Assembly: GCF_012489685.1 (NCBI RefSeq)
Contig: NC_080044.1
Span: forward strand, 29,492,369 to 29,556,368
Length of the DNA stretch: 64,000 nucleotides
Direction: 5' to 3'
Origin: Lotus japonicus
Taxonomy: Eukaryota; Streptophyta; Magnoliopsida; Fabales; Fabaceae
Below the pieces are notes generated by a model. That model saw only the letters and a list, made by a program, of their open reading frames with translations, was not told where the DNA came from and made no database searches. Shown here one piece after another: positions 10,987 through 23,414 of this stretch; within the stretch, counting starts at the first letter, position 1, and each line of letters starts with the position of its first letter. The position numbers were made by a program, and so were the translations under genes.

Positions 10987-11469
10987 GATCGAGCGCTAGT
11001 GTGGGCTCCTCAAGTTGGGATTAGTGTAGGAGTAGTGTCGTAGCTCTGACCGTCATGCTTTCAGATTTGGGACAGGGTAGTTTCCTGCCGGTAGCTTTTT
11101 GTGTGGTTTTCCTATGGAGATCACAGAGAGCTGGTTGGATTTAGGAGGTCTTTTCTTAGGCCGCTGGGCCAACTTGTTCTCAGTTTTCGAGGTATAGTGT
11201 TGCGGACACAGTATCTTACCTTGGACTGTACATATTGCCTTCGGGCGTTACTTTCTTTCTGTTACCTGTCACTGGAGGTTACTCGTGACGTGGGCTGTAT
11301 GAGCGGGGCATGTATATATAGTTGTATATTAGTTTCTTTCATCTTTTGTTGAGGAGTTTATTGTTTTCTGTCTTTAGTTATATTGTCGAAAAAAAAAAAA
11401 ATTCACGTTTTTCCGCTTAAGTTTTCTTTTGGTTACTAAAGTGACGCCACCGGAAATCGGGGTGTTACA

Positions 11470-12091
11470 GATGGGGTGGTTTGATGGGCAGTTGGTGGAA
11501 GTGATTCTGATGGTGGTTCTTGTGGTGGGTGGAGTGGCGGGGCCGCGACTAATGAAGGTAGAAGCAGGGGCCGCGACTAATGAAGGTAGAAGCAGGGGCC
11601 GCGACTAATGAAGGTAGAAGCAGGGCCAAGAGAAGAAAAGGAGAGAAAGCTTGGGTTCCTTGGGTTTGGTCCCCGCTCAGCTAGAGGAAGAAGGATCCAG
11701 ATCTTTTTATATAGCCGATAGTGATGATTTTGAAGAACACCGTGTGGCTCTTCCCAATTTTTCATGTTCGTGCGCCTCTCGTGCTTGTCAGCTCGTGCCA
11801 TATAGCATTACTCAAAAAAAAAAATTGAGCCTTATTGTATGCGAAAATAACATACATATTAAATCGATAATAAATTCTTGGAGTAAATTGAAAAAGAAAA
11901 GAAAAAAAAAATGAAGCATCGCATATTTATAGTGAACGAAACGGATGCAGAGAAGCTTCAAACCAATACAATATCTCCCCCACCAACCAACCACAATCCT
12001 CCACGCTCAAAACCGTCACCACCCATTCTCTCTCTTTCTCTCTCATGTGGCAACACACATAATGAATGAGTAACCGCCACTGGCAATCCTC
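11470..12091 (+). promoter_or_regulatory. Promoter and 5' leader region of the D-type cyclin
   Basis: A TATA-like TATTTATA lies at 11923-11930, about 165 bp before the cyclin start codon. It is followed by a C/T-rich leader (12000-12044), typical of a plant 5' UTR. The leader carries two tiny upstream frames: 12045-12062 (5 codons plus stop) and 12062-12073 (3 codons plus stop), overlapping by one base (TAATG). The long-LTR fragment ends at 11469, so only about 450 bp of non-LTR sequence separates a transposon from the TATA box. Confidence 0.55.
11539..11622. repeat. 28-bp tandem repeat, three copies
   Basis: Three perfect copies of a 28-bp unit beginning GGGGCCGCGACTAATGAAGG start at 11539, 11567 and 11595. 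They lie in the GC-rich stretch between the LTR end and the cyclin promoter, about 300 bp upstream of the probable TATA box. Confidence 0.9.
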
Positions 12092-14653
12092 ATGCCGCTA
12101 CTTTCTGACTACGACCTCCTCTGCGGCGAGGAAGCCTCCGGGATCCTCACCGTAGAGTCACCGGAATGCTCCTCCGACTTCTTCGATTTCTCTCCGCCGT
12201 CACCGTCGCCGTCGTCCACGGAGGAGGAGTCGATCGCCGTTTTCATTGAGCACGAGCGCAACTTCGTTCCTGGATTCGACTATCTCTCAAGATTCCAATC
12301 TCGCTCCCTCGATCCTGACGCAAGAGAAGAATCTGTTACATGGATTCTCAAGGTAATTATATATAAGCAAGTAAAACAAAAACAAACTCACTCGCTCGAT
12401 GAACTAACTGCTCCCTGCTAAAATGCGCCTTTGCTGTTGTGTAAGTAACTGTTTTTCCGTTACGGCATTAACGGACGCTGAGGTTAACGACTTAAGAGAC
12501 TTCAACCAGATTGGTGATTCATTACATGTTTGAATCAATTTAGACTTTAAAATCAATTAAGAAATTGTGTAAATATTTACAAACAAAGTGATTGTGGGAT
12601 TTGCAGGTACACGCTTACTATGGGTTTGGGCCATTGACGGCGTACCTTTCCGTCAATTATATGGATCGGTTTTTGGATTCTCGCCATTTGCCGGTGAGCA
12701 CTTGTTTCTAAATACGCAGGGGAAAATCGGTTGGTGATTATTATCAGCTATGATTCACCCTCATTTAATCAGCACTTTCACTTTTGGAATAATGATACGT
12801 TCACCTTTCACTTTTCCTTTATCTCATTTCAACATATTTATATTAATATTTCTGTCTGCATTTGTTGTCTAATAACAAATTATATTACTTATTTCACCAA
12901 TTTCTATTCCTATTTACCTAAGGTGAAGGTGAAAATAAAATGTCCACACACTATTATTTTTCACTTTTTAACTATAAGCATGTTTGGATGTAAACAAACA
13001 AGTATTTGTGGGAGCTTTTTAAATATTTTTTAGTAGATAAGTTCTAATGTGCTCTATTTTCTTTCAATTATATCTCATATTACGTTTTTGATATTATTTT
13101 TTTACATTCCATTTACCCTTACCGTGGGGGTAGGCGTGAATGAAACTAGATTGAATTATTATTTCCAATGCTCTCATTTCATGTGCGGCGGTAATTATGT
13201 TTATCTATTCGAACGTGAAAAACTTTTAAATACTTTCACCAATAAATACTCACAATTTCTTAAGCTCTATTTGTTCTCTTTATATACGTGAGAGATTTAT
13301 AGTATAATTCAATACTCGTATTTATTCTAGAAACTAGAAAGTGTGAAGAAAGTATTACTAGTATTAATTGCCTATAAAAAAAAATTACTAGTATTAATTG
13401 AGATATTAGAATCATTATTTATGATGGTGATGATGAAAATGACTTTTTCCATTTAATATTTGATAAACAGCAAACAAATGGGTGGCCTATGCAACTTATA
13501 TCTGTTGCATGTTTGTCCTTAGCAGCAAAGATGGAGGAACCCCTGGTTCCCTCTCTCTTGGACCTTCAGGTATAAATTATAGTTGTATGAAAATTAACAG
13601 ATATTTATGATTCAAAATTTAAAACTCCTTTTGTTGCATATCTACATGTCACAACGTCATTCATAATTATGAATAAAATTGCAGGTAGAAGGTGCCAAAT
13701 ACATATTTGAGCCGAGAACAATTCGTAGGATGGAGCTACTTGTATTGGATGCCTTGGATTGGAGGCTTAGATCAGTAACCCCTCTTAGCTTCCTCGGTTT
13801 CTTTGCCTTCAAGCTTGATTCTACTGGAAAGTTTACTGGATTTCTCATTTCACGGGCTACAGAAATCATCTTATCTAATATCCATGGTATAAAATTCCGT
13901 ACAGATTATGTACACTTTACTTACTTTATATATATACCATTGCTTATGAAAAAAAATTTACACTTTACTTTTTAATTTACAGAAAAAATCTTGTAACTTG
14001 TAAACCAACTTTTTATTAATGGACGATAACCAAAACCAATTTGTATGACCGTTAATATCTTAATGCTAGAAATAATAGTAGTTGAGATGTTGATTAGTAG
14101 TGAAGGTATACCGTATATATGCATTGTGAGTTGCTATTGAGTTTCCTGATTGGATATTAATTTGTCCGCAGACGTTAGCTTTCTTGCTTACAGGTCATCA
14201 TGTATTGCCGCCGCGGCCATACTCTCTGCATCTAATGAAATTCCTGAGTGGTCTTTTGTTAAACCTGAGCATGCTGAGTCATGGTGCCAGGGTCTAAGAA
14301 AAGTAAGCATATATATGTAGTATGGGAAAATTAAATAAGATGAAGTGTTTATGTATTTGTTTGAAATTGGCATTTATCGATCTGGTTTCCAAAGCACATG
14401 TATCTGATTATTGCAGGAAAAAATTATAGTGTGCTACAAGTTGATACAAGAGCTTATTGTGATTAACCACAGCAGCGGGAGGACCCCTAAAGTGTTGCCA
14501 CAGCTTGGAGTAACAACTCGGACCCGGAGGTGGTCATGTATCTCATCACTGTCTTCGTCTTCGTCTTCCTCTTCCTCTTCATCGTCTTTCTTATTGTCCA
14601 ATAAAAGAAGGAAATCAAATAACTGTTTGTGCATAGATGATGATGACAGATGA
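12092..14653 (+). CDS. CYCD1: D1-type cyclin (CYCD1), six exons, 338 aa
   Basis: Exons 12092-12352, 12607-12693, 13471-13569, 13685-13886, 14172-14302 and 14417-14653 keep frame across five GT-AG introns and end in TGA. The protein carries the retinoblastoma-binding motif LLCGE (LxCxE) at residues 9-13 and a Ser/Pro/Glu-rich PEST-like N-terminus. The cyclin N-box runs from about residue 50 ([37 protein letters not shown]) and the C-terminal cyclin fold from about residue 180 ([19 protein letters not shown], later WCQGL). The tail has a 12-serine run and a basic NKRRK. D-type cyclins activate CDKA, which phosphorylates the RBR protein at the G1/S transition in the nucleus. Length, exon layout and N-terminus (LLCGE, then SPECSS) fit the CYCD1 class (Arabidopsis CYCD1;1 is about the same length). 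The gene looks intact. A polyadenylation-like AATAAA is at 14683-14688. Confidence 0.93.
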
Positions 14654-14793
14654 AGCTGCGAGTGAAGAGAAAAAAGAAAAATAATAAAATTTGAAGAAGG
14701 GAAGAAATAAGGTGGGCCATGCTGTCTGAAACCTCAACATTTATTTTATTGATGGAGGGTGTTAATTATTACTACTAGTAGAATACGTATATA

Positions 14794-16400
14794 CTAGATA
14801 TAATACCCGTGCGTTGCACGGGTTTATTTATACTCTTTTTTTAATATAGTATAAAAATTATTATAGTGCAACTAAATTACTAAATATTAAAAATATTTTT
14901 TTTATAAATATAATAAAAAATCGTGTTGAGACATAATCAAAATAATATTTTTGGTGTATTAAATTATTCGTACTAAAGTTCTCTATATGTAAATAATTAA
15001 TATCACTTAAAATTAGTAATTAATATTTAATCATTAGAATTTAATTAATTTTAAATTTTTTGCTTGTAACCTATTCTATTGATTTGAGTTCTTTGTTTTT
15101 AAGTTTATTATTGTGATTTCAATTGCAGAGTGATTGATTTATCATATATCCGGTTGTAAACATTGATACTCAGTTAAGGGGAATATTGTCCCCAGATGTT
15201 ATTATTTTTTTTAATCATAACTAATCCTTAAAAATCAATTTAATAATTTATTTATTCAATAATTCAAAAAGCTCTTAAGTGAATTTGAAATATTTTAAAT
15301 CAAGTAATAAGGTTTTAATATAAGTTATAATAACACATTTTTATCCTTTTTTTTATCACCAATGAAATAATTTTAACTTTAAAAATTATAATAAGTTATC
15401 ATTTTATTATCATAAAATATTATTTAGTAAATTTAAATTTATTCAAATTTTATTATAATTATTTTTCTCTGTTAAATTTCCTCAACTTATTTTTACTTCT
15501 ATATAATAGATCAAAAATTATATTTAAAGAATATTTTTCAAATAATACACACATTCATATAGTAATAATAAATACCTTATAAATATTTTTTTTATTTAAT
15601 TTTCAACTTTTTTTTCGACATTATATATTAAAAAATATTTTTTATAAGCAAAAAATAGTAATAAGTTTTATTTGTTATTTTCTTAAACTTTCTCAACTTA
15701 TGATTAATAACTAAAATTAAAATAAACAATTTTTAAAGAATATAAACAAATTATTATTAACAATCTATTATTATCATTAATATAGAGGTAGTAAATTTCA
15801 ATTACTATTATTTTTTAAAAAATTCACCTCAAGTTTTAATGAATAATTAAAATTTAAATAATTTAAATATTTAATTTTAAATAGCAGAAGTTGAAAATTT
15901 CAAATTTTAACATTTACTTTTAAATATTAGAGATTGAAAATTTTAAAAATTAAAAATTAATATAATGAATAATAATATTTTAGTTTTCAATTTTTGTATT
16001 TAATGTATTTGATACAAAATAATTTTTATATTTTTGTATTCAATTTTAGTTTACATATACATATAGATAGATATAGGTATATATATATATATATATATAG
16101 ATTTTTTTTATAAGTATTTATCTAAATTATTTATTAATAAATATTATTTTATTATTAATTTTAATTTTTAAAATTTATCAAATGCAAAGCTCAAGTCAAT
16201 TTTAAGTTTATGATTGTTGTTATTTAATATAAGTAGTTGAATAGTTTTTAATTATATAAGTTTTTTTAGTTTTTAATATAGTTAATATTTTTTTGTTAAT
16301 TTTTAATGTATTTAATATGTAGGTATGAGAGTTTTATGGTTTAATGCATTTAATACATGCAAAAACTCAAGTCTCCTTTACATATATATATATATATAGA
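14794..16400 (-). mobile_element. Probable non-autonomous Helitron
   Basis: Read on the minus strand, the right terminus begins TCTATATATATATATATG and the left terminus ends in CTAG (14794-14797). The end is preceded by a perfect 7-bp-stem hairpin CCCGTGC-AAC-GCACGGG (14806-14822) eight bases inward. The flanks are A before TC and T after CTAG on that strand, the expected A/T insertion site. No target duplication is expected. The 1607-bp interior is extremely AT-rich with no Rep/helicase frame, so it would be non-autonomous. A second TC-type end at about 16101 is an alternative 5' terminus. It begins about 140 bp downstream of the cyclin stop codon. Confidence 0.65.
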
Positions 16401-17144
16401 TTGTACGTAACGGAGTTTGATTTCATGGGTTTGGAGAATTTACAATTATCACTTTTTCTTTAATGAATGGGGATGACCATTCATTAATGGATTTACGGAT
16501 TCTCCAGGACGGGAAGACATTTTGGTTTTTGAAGGTACTTTTCAAGCTGACAGCCATGCTTCAACGCTCTAAGATTATATTAAGTGAGAGCAGGAAGACT
16601 TTGTGAAAGAAATTTGTTGAAATAGAGTCTGGGTGAATTTAATGTGGCTGTTCTTGTACGTGGAAAAAAGAAAGAAGTTGGGGACTTGAATTCAAAGGTT
16701 GAATTGATTATTGGTGAAAGAGATGAAACATGGTGGGGCAGTGCTCTAGAAATAGGGAAGAAAGCAGAGAGGAGTTATCCAAATATTGGGGATTTATATA
16801 AGTCACACCTTTTCTTGGCCACCATCACTCAGTGCTATGCGCTCCTTAATAGGACAAAAGAACAGAGTGATAATAAGTTGGATTTGGCTGCATTTCATGG
16901 ACTTTTATGTGTTGTTTTTACGGGAGCTTTTTATTTTTTTCTCTGGCCTTTCAGCTTTGGCCTAACTATACAGGACACCATTGTTTGGTGTATACACGTG
17001 TGATGGAAACACATGTGTGTGTATATATATATTGGTTTATACTTTGAATTTGTTTATTTGTTTTCATGAGAGGAGGACCCCTTTACATAGTGGCCAAATT
17101 GGCTGTAAAAATGGGGTAAAAGGTCTTTGGGGCCTTTTCCCTGT
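16401..17144. other. Intervening region with an unrecognised 119-aa open frame
   Basis: Between the Helitron and CACTA 2 there is no element I can name. An open frame at 16644-17003 (plus) encodes a mostly hydrophilic protein with a hydrophobic C-terminus (LLCVVFTGAFYFFLWPFSFG). It has no family signature that I know, and its end runs into TG/TA-rich sequence. It could be a gene remnant or chance. Confidence 0.25.
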
Positions 17145-20100
17145 CACTACACCACAAAAAGGATTAAGTAGTGGCTCAAAGGTAGCAATTTTCAAAAAGC
17201 CACTACCTTATCATGTTTTTTTATTTTAATAATTAGTGTGTAAGGGTTAAGGTAGTGGTTAAAAAATCAACCGCAACCTTTAGGTAGGCATGTGTAGTGG
17301 GCTAACTAACAAAACATAGATGGTGGGCTTTGGCACCAGGTAAAAAATAAACCGCTACCATAAAATCGCTACCTAAGACTGATATTTTGAAAGAAAAAAA
17401 AAACAAGTTGAAGGTTTCTCAAACAGATCGTGTCGCGCCCTAGCTGCTCCACATCTTAGACGTGCACGGTTCTTTTCACTTCCATTCTTCTTCTGCTCCG
17501 TACTCCGTCCATTCGCTCCTTGCTGTTGCCGCCGTTGTTGCACGGTTTGTGGTTGCTTCTACCGTGGTTGCTGGAAGCTTGTTTCGATCTCTGCCGTACT
17601 TCGCCTTTTGCTGTCATTCGCATTTTGCTGCTGCTGCCATCGTTGTGCCATTCATCGTTGATGTTGTCGTCTTCCATCATCGTTGTGTCATTCATTGTTG
17701 CTGCTGCCTTCTTCGCGCCCTAATCCAGGTAATTCTCCTTATTCTTACTCTTTCCACCGTTGTTAGGTTTACTAAATTGTTGCTTCTTCAATCCTTCCCA
17801 GCGTCATTATGTTTTTGTGGCCATGTTAGATAATCAAACCTGAAATAGATAGGAAATTTTGGGGTGTGATTTTTTTCTTTGGTTGGCATGTTAGATAATC
17901 ATTGGCTGTAGGTGTAGGAAAGGAGCCTGGGTCATTTGGGTTGCTTCTATCAGGTGTATTTGGGAATCAAGGAACTCTGGTTTTCAAGGGTGCTTTGTTT
18001 GAGCTAGAGTGGGTTCTTGATTTGGTTTAGCATATACTAGGAACAAGAGAGCATCCATATGAACTTACATGATTGTAAGGATCATATTTTGGGTTAATAT
18101 TTGGCATATTAGCCCACTGTCTTATCACCTCCATCAAAGTCTAGGAGAGTGATGCCAGGGCGTGATGGGTTTGAAGGAAATTCTTTGCAAGAGGCGGATA
18201 AGGTTGATGACAATGTTGGTAATTTTAGACAGACAGCTGGTGATAATACAGGCAAAAATGAGTCTGCGCCAATGTCTCTAGATTTTTCTATCTTTAGATT
18301 AAAACCTCCAAATAGACCAACAACTAACAGTGCTGACAGATCACATTTAAAAAGAAAGTTAGATCTAGAATTCCAGCATGACTAGTGCATATGATGAGTA
18401 CTAGGGGTTTGATGCAGCTGTGACTAATTCGGCTTTGCTTCTGTATTATTTCTCATTCGTCTCTCTCAGCATCAAGCTACTATGAATGTGTAATGTCTAA
18501 TTAAAGGACGAAGTACAGGGACTGCAATTTAGCTTTGTCATTGTTCATACTTCAGAGACATAAAGTAACTATCATAAGAAAAAGAAAAATTACAGTAACC
18601 ATATTCTCTGAATCCCTTTGTTCTTAATTCTTGTTCTTCATGTAGAAGAGAACATGTATAAGTCCACGGAAGGCCTTTGAGTGAGGGCATCTTCTTAAGT
18701 CTTTGCTATATCTTACGCATAAAAAAGTAATGGTTGAGGAAACTGAATTTTAACATTTATTTTGTTATTGAACATGAAAGAAATTATTCTTTACACTTTT
18801 GAGTGTATAATATGTATTTTCTCACAAGGTGCTGATTGCTTTCACTGCCCGTTTCATTTGTTAGTAGGATGGTATATATGCTCCTTGTTTGTGTTGAATA
18901 GTATTTTACTTGGTCATTATATAGAGAAATGAGAGGGGAACACAGAGAAATAGTATAACAGAGAATTGAGAGAGAAAGGAATCTAATTGGTTTATCTGAT
19001 TCTGAATATTAGACTAATTACCCTCAGGTGTATTTCACTTTATAAAGCTGTTGGTTTAGCTTTTGAAATTCTGTTAGAAGCAGTTAATGTTGTTAGTTAG
19101 TATGACTGTTGTTAGTATAGACAATTAGTTCTAGCTCCTGTATTTATATATGATTCACTCATGTAATCTTCTTAGAATGAAATATTGGAATCATTATCAC
19201 TTATTAGATTTCTTTTCTCTGTTTAGTGTGTATTGTTCTTCAATACTGAATTATTCAGTGAAATAGTGCAAGAGTATCTCATATATAGACTAGTTACTAA
19301 CTTACTAGAACTGTCTAAGCTAGCTGTTACAAATAGTTTTAAAGTGTCACCTTTACTCATTTCATTTCCTCATTGCTAATTCCTTTTTGAACACAAATGT
19401 AGAAAATACTAGTGTGTTGATTACCTTTAAGCTGGTTTGATTTGAAGAAGTCAATCTGCATAAGTTAAAGGGTGTTGATTACTTTGTTTTTTACTCTTGA
19501 ATTTGCAATGACGGCCAAGGATTGGTATCATGGTATCAAATGCTTAAATTATTTCACATGGACACATGTCATGGTTTAAATTTTTGGGTGGAGAATTCAT
19601 GTTCAGTCTTGGTTTTATATGTTTTCGTGGTGGATTTTCTTCCTTGATATTTTATAAGAACTTTCTGTTACTTATAATATTGTAAGTCTATGGATGATCT
19701 TGAGTATAGAAAATTCCTTGCGATCGTGTGATCAAAATATTAGAACTCAGAGTTAAGGTATCCTTGGGCTAAATACGTAGCTTCTTTAGCGGGGAATAAG
19801 TTGAGGTTTGATTAAAAAAAAAAAGGACTATACTTGAGGTTTCATTTCTCATTCGGGGAATAAGTTAAATTTTCATCATCCCAATCAACATGATCACAAT
19901 ACCAACAACAACATGATATCTATGAAGTTTTTTTTGTCAAATATCTATGAAGTTTCAGTTCACTATTGCACTTTAATAACAACAACATGTAGGACGTTTT
20001 TTCCCTCTTCTGTTGGATGTGTTACTGCCTTTGCTATTATTTTTTCCTGCTGCTACTGTGGCTACTGTATTGCCCTGCCCTTTGTTGGTGTTTCTCTCCC

Positions 20101-21052
20101 TCTAGGATGCTGGAATGGCTGATGTCCTGTGCTATTTGTTGCTGGTTCTGTTTGCCTTTCTTGCTGCCCAGCTTTTGTTTTTGTTTCCTTTGTTGTTCAA
20201 TTTCTTGTGTTTATTTTTGGGTGGCATGGACCTCTTGCTACCTGCTGTGTACTCTTTGTTCTGTTTTGTTTACCTATTCAATAATATCTTCCAGTTTCAT
20301 GGCTTAGCGGTGTTTATGTCATAGCCCTCTTTGCTCGTGCTTTGATAATGTTGTAATTGTATTATCACATGCATGTTGACTTGTTTGGATTCTTGTTTTA
20401 TTGATGCAGGTTTATGGAGATAGTGAAGTCTTTTGAATTTTGATGAGCAAGCTATTGGAGAATTTAGTGGTCTTTTTTTTTATGGTCTTTTTTTTTTATC
20501 GTACTTACTCTTTCATGATTATATGTGTAGGCGTATACACTTAATATGTATGTTTATTTTAGCCTATTTTGTTTGGCAACCTTAAAAAATGAACTATGTC
20601 ATGTTTTAATTGTATTTCATTCTAGCAAATATTATTACATGATAATCAAGATAATTGGGAACTATGTAAATTTTGGTTTGGAAAAATATTTAGCATGTTT
20701 CTTTAGCAAGCAATGCAAGATGCCTACAGAGTACATTTAAAAAAAAATAACCCAGTGGTTTGGAACTGCTGCCTTTGTTGTTAATATTTAAACAAAGACA
20801 GCGGTTACAACCGCTACTAATTATATCCAAAGGCAGCGGTTAAAACTGCTACGTTTGAAGTTCGCATGGTGTCATTTGTTGAGTATAGGTAGCGGTTCCT
20901 TTGAAAACAACCGCTGCCTTTATTGTTTAAAGGTAGCGGTTATGAACCGCTACTGTTGCACTTGCTCAATGGCTACGCCTTGCTTTTCTGCGGTTATAAC
21001 CACTACCATTGCTATATTTCAACCGCTACCTTATCTATTTTTTGTACTAGTG
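17145..21052. mobile_element. CACTA transposon 2 with TSD TGT
   Basis: The left end is CACTACACCACAAAAAGG and the right end, read on the minus strand, is CACTAGTACAAAAAATAG. The 3-bp TSD TGT lies at 17142-17144 and 21053-21055. Subterminal repeats with the core GGTAGCGGTT or CGCTACC lie at 17160-17385 and 20750-21045. No transposase or Ulp1 domain is visible, so it is non-autonomous. Its left part (17460-17725) looks like the GC-rich 5' leader of a transcript ending in a donor-like CCAGGTAATT. An exon-like frame follows at 18113-18385. The interval 18400-20750 is AT-rich and I see nothing in it beyond chance hydrophobic frames. Confidence 0.88.
18113..18385 (+). pseudogene. Exon-like frame in CACTA 2, possible captured host exon (90 aa)
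   Basis: A frame open directly after an acceptor-like ATATTAG (ending 18112) runs to TAG. It encodes a polar protein with [18 protein letters not shown], a middle rich in Asp/Asn/Gln, and a C-terminus with [13 protein letters not shown] and KRKLDLEFQ. The composition and the acceptor resemble the last exon of a plant nuclear protein, but I do not recognise the family. Its position inside a transposase-less CACTA with two other gene-capturing relatives in the window makes capture plausible; this is inference. Confidence 0.35.
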
Positions 21053-22576
21053 TGTGTGCTATTGTGTATTGAATTCATAAATAATGAATATAAATTTCAT
21101 ATATTTCCTTGATTCATGCACATATTTTTTATCTATCATTTTTTTGTTCTACAATGCCATATTGTCCACGTTAATTCTTGACTCTTTCTTTAGATGAATC
21201 ATGTGATTCATGTGGGCTCTTGATCCCAAAAGTAATTTGGAAGTTTATGTGTTCATATGCATCTCAAATATATATTCAATTTGAATTATTTGATCCACTT
21301 ATGAAAAGCTCTTGTGCACTATTGGGTATTGCATGCTAGCTCATAGCATACATGATTCTCGATAAGATACTACTTTGTACGTTAGCTGTTTGTTTTTATT
21401 ACTGAATGAAAAGAAACTATTAGACCCTCCCCTCCCTGGAATCTAGCTAGTGAGGCAAAACTCTGATGCGCTCGGCCCTGCGGGTTATAAATAAGCCCAA
21501 TTAATCCTCAATTAATTTGCCCCATGACTAGAATCATTAGAATCAGTTTCAAATTCCAGCCTCAGGAATCTACATGACTAGAATCACGAGGATAAATTTC
21601 TAGCTACTTCAAAGAACAGGTAACTGAATGAAAATTAGATGAAAGAGAAATGAGAGTGAGAACTGAGAATGACTCAAAGCTCAGGGCGGCTAGTGCGTTT
21701 TGGTCATCGCTCTGCTATTATTCTATACCTCTTAACAAATAAATGATTCATTATGAAGTGGAACATGGCCGGCAAGAAACTAGTAACTACCTAAAGTGCT
21801 GGCTTTTACACCAATAAGAAGAAGCTTATTACTTTGAAAATCATGTTAAAACTAGTAGTTTATTACTTTGGAAGCAGGAAGAGAAAGCACAGAGCTTAAA
21901 AAGGTTACTTTAACACAGAATTTTCCTCCCTACAAACAGTAAAAAGCTTGTCAATTAGTCCCATATCGCCGACAGAAGGTATATATATCATATGCAGGCA
22001 GTAACACACACCGCCATTGGACTGTCTTAGGAGAAAGGTAACCATGCATGTTGGCTTTCTTATGAACAAGGCTACAATATGGCGACAATACAAGCTTAAT
22101 TGGATTGATGATTACTAGGTTTTATTGGGTTTTGCGGGAAAGATTAAGAAAATCATGATGAATCTTCTTTGAAGAATATGATCATTCATTATTACCGGTT
22201 TTCTGGAATTGCAAGATGATAATGAATTAAAAAAAAAGGAATGTTCAAAGAACCCATAAGAAAGTTTGAGTTAAATAATTCATCATCGGATCACATTAAA
22301 GATAAGTTAGTTGGAATTTCTACATTTTATTTATTAATATATTTCCAACTCATTTATGTCAAATGTGATTGGATGATGAGTTCTTTATGAATCATTTAGA
22401 CAATCCATTAAATTTTTTTTTGTTAATTAGGGTTAATTAGTGTCTTGAAATTTTAATTTTTTAATTGAAAAAGAAAAAAAAATCTGCAAGACTCATTAAT
22501 TGACATGGCAAGGATCAAGGGCCACATCAGTTAGGAGATCTCCGGCGTTGACCTAACCGGCCGGAAGGATCAAAGT
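21053..22576. other. Spacer without recognised gene; one foldback
   Basis: I see no supported coding region. At about 22276-22384 two arms (AATTCATCATCGGATCACAT and the complement of ATGTGATTGGATGATGAG) form an imperfect inverted repeat of about 40 bp around a short AT-rich centre, which may be a small degraded foldback/MITE without clear target duplication. Confidence 0.4.
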
Positions 22577-22578
22577 TA

Positions 22579-22892
22579 CTCCCTCCGTTCCTGATCTTTT
22601 GTTGTTTTAACTTTTGGTTTAAATTCTAAAACTTTTGTTGTTTTACATATCCTATGCATTTTTTCTCAATTTATTCTATGTATACCCTCATTGAATACTA
22701 TATCTCTCACCTACCACCTCTTATTTTCACCAATCAAAATCATATCAAGTTTCTTAACCAATAACTATAATTCTCATTCTTCACTTTAACTCAACATTAA
22801 ATAGGGGTATTTATGTCAACAAATATATCAATGATTGCACTCTTAAACAATGTGCATAACCTTAAACAACAAAAAATTAGAAACAGAGAGAG
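22579..22892. mobile_element. Stowaway-type MITE, 314 bp, TSD TA
   Basis: The left end CTCCCTCCGTTCCTGATC and the right end, read on the minus strand (CTCTCTCTGTTTCTAATT), form imperfect terminal inverted repeats continuing through TTTTGTTGTTT. TA dinucleotides flank both sides (22577-22578 and 22893-22894). CTCCCTCCGT is the usual Stowaway terminus. There is no coding capacity; such elements are moved by mariner-type transposases in trans. Confidence 0.85.
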
Positions 22893-23414
22893 TAATAATT
22901 TATCCAAAAATAGGGGACCAATCCCGAGACATTTACTCTAGGAAAGGCCTAAAGCCATATATATAAACAAAGGTTGAGAACAAAAAATTGGATTAAGCCT
23001 TTAAATTTTATACCGTGGCTTACGAATCAGCAGCATTGGAATCTTAATTATTAATTTTATGAATAAATTTATCATCCAACGTTTGCATGACAACTGAACA
23101 ACATAACTGCTTTGCTGGCTCAACTTCCAATTCTCTTCAATTACGTCCATACACTCCTGTGTAGACCCATTTTCACCAAAATATGTCACTGCATTGATGG
23201 ACCATAGTGAATGAAATTATTGTAGCTTACTAACAATTTTAGCTTATTTTTCTAATTTTCTCTTCCGGCAATTGCTCTTGGACGTGCCTTCTGTGAATAA
23301 TTCATGGACCCAAGAATCAAGGACGAAAGTTAGGGAACCTGATTTTTCTCTCTATTTGGGTGTGTATATGAATTCACCCCTTAGTCATCTACATGGAGAA
23401 GAGCCATGCTCACT

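Larger units (their letters stand above)
8942..11469 (+). mobile_element. Right piece of the outer ~4-kb LTR
   Basis: From 8947 the sequence continues the outer LTR interrupted at 5020 and aligns with 28556-31212, ending AATCGGGGTGTTACA at 11469. The first five bases (8942-8946, CTTAT) are the right copy of the inner LTR's target duplication. The five bases after the end, GATGG (11470-11474), should be this LTR's own TSD; the matching left copy lies outside the window or was lost with the CACTA insertion. The piece contains a ~75-bp repeat (about 9645-9835), an ACGT-rich motif at 9923-9938 and an intact ORF (10477-10986). Confidence 0.8.

Noticed and set aside
14434..14720. Minus-strand Asp/Glu/Lys-rich frames over the cyclin 3' end
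   Set aside because: They mirror the poly-serine codons of CYCD1 exon 6.
17462..17833. Valine/leucine-rich frames near the left end of CACTA 2
   Set aside because: Low-complexity CT/GTT-rich leader sequence; frames on both strands are equally open and show no domain.
20017..20324. Very hydrophobic overlapping frames, possible membrane protein
   Set aside because: T-rich DNA gives Phe/Leu-rich frames in three phases; no start context, no family and no conservation seen.
23001..23189. 62-residue minus-strand frame
   Set aside because: The composition is plausible, but no domain, splice signals or neighbours support a gene.
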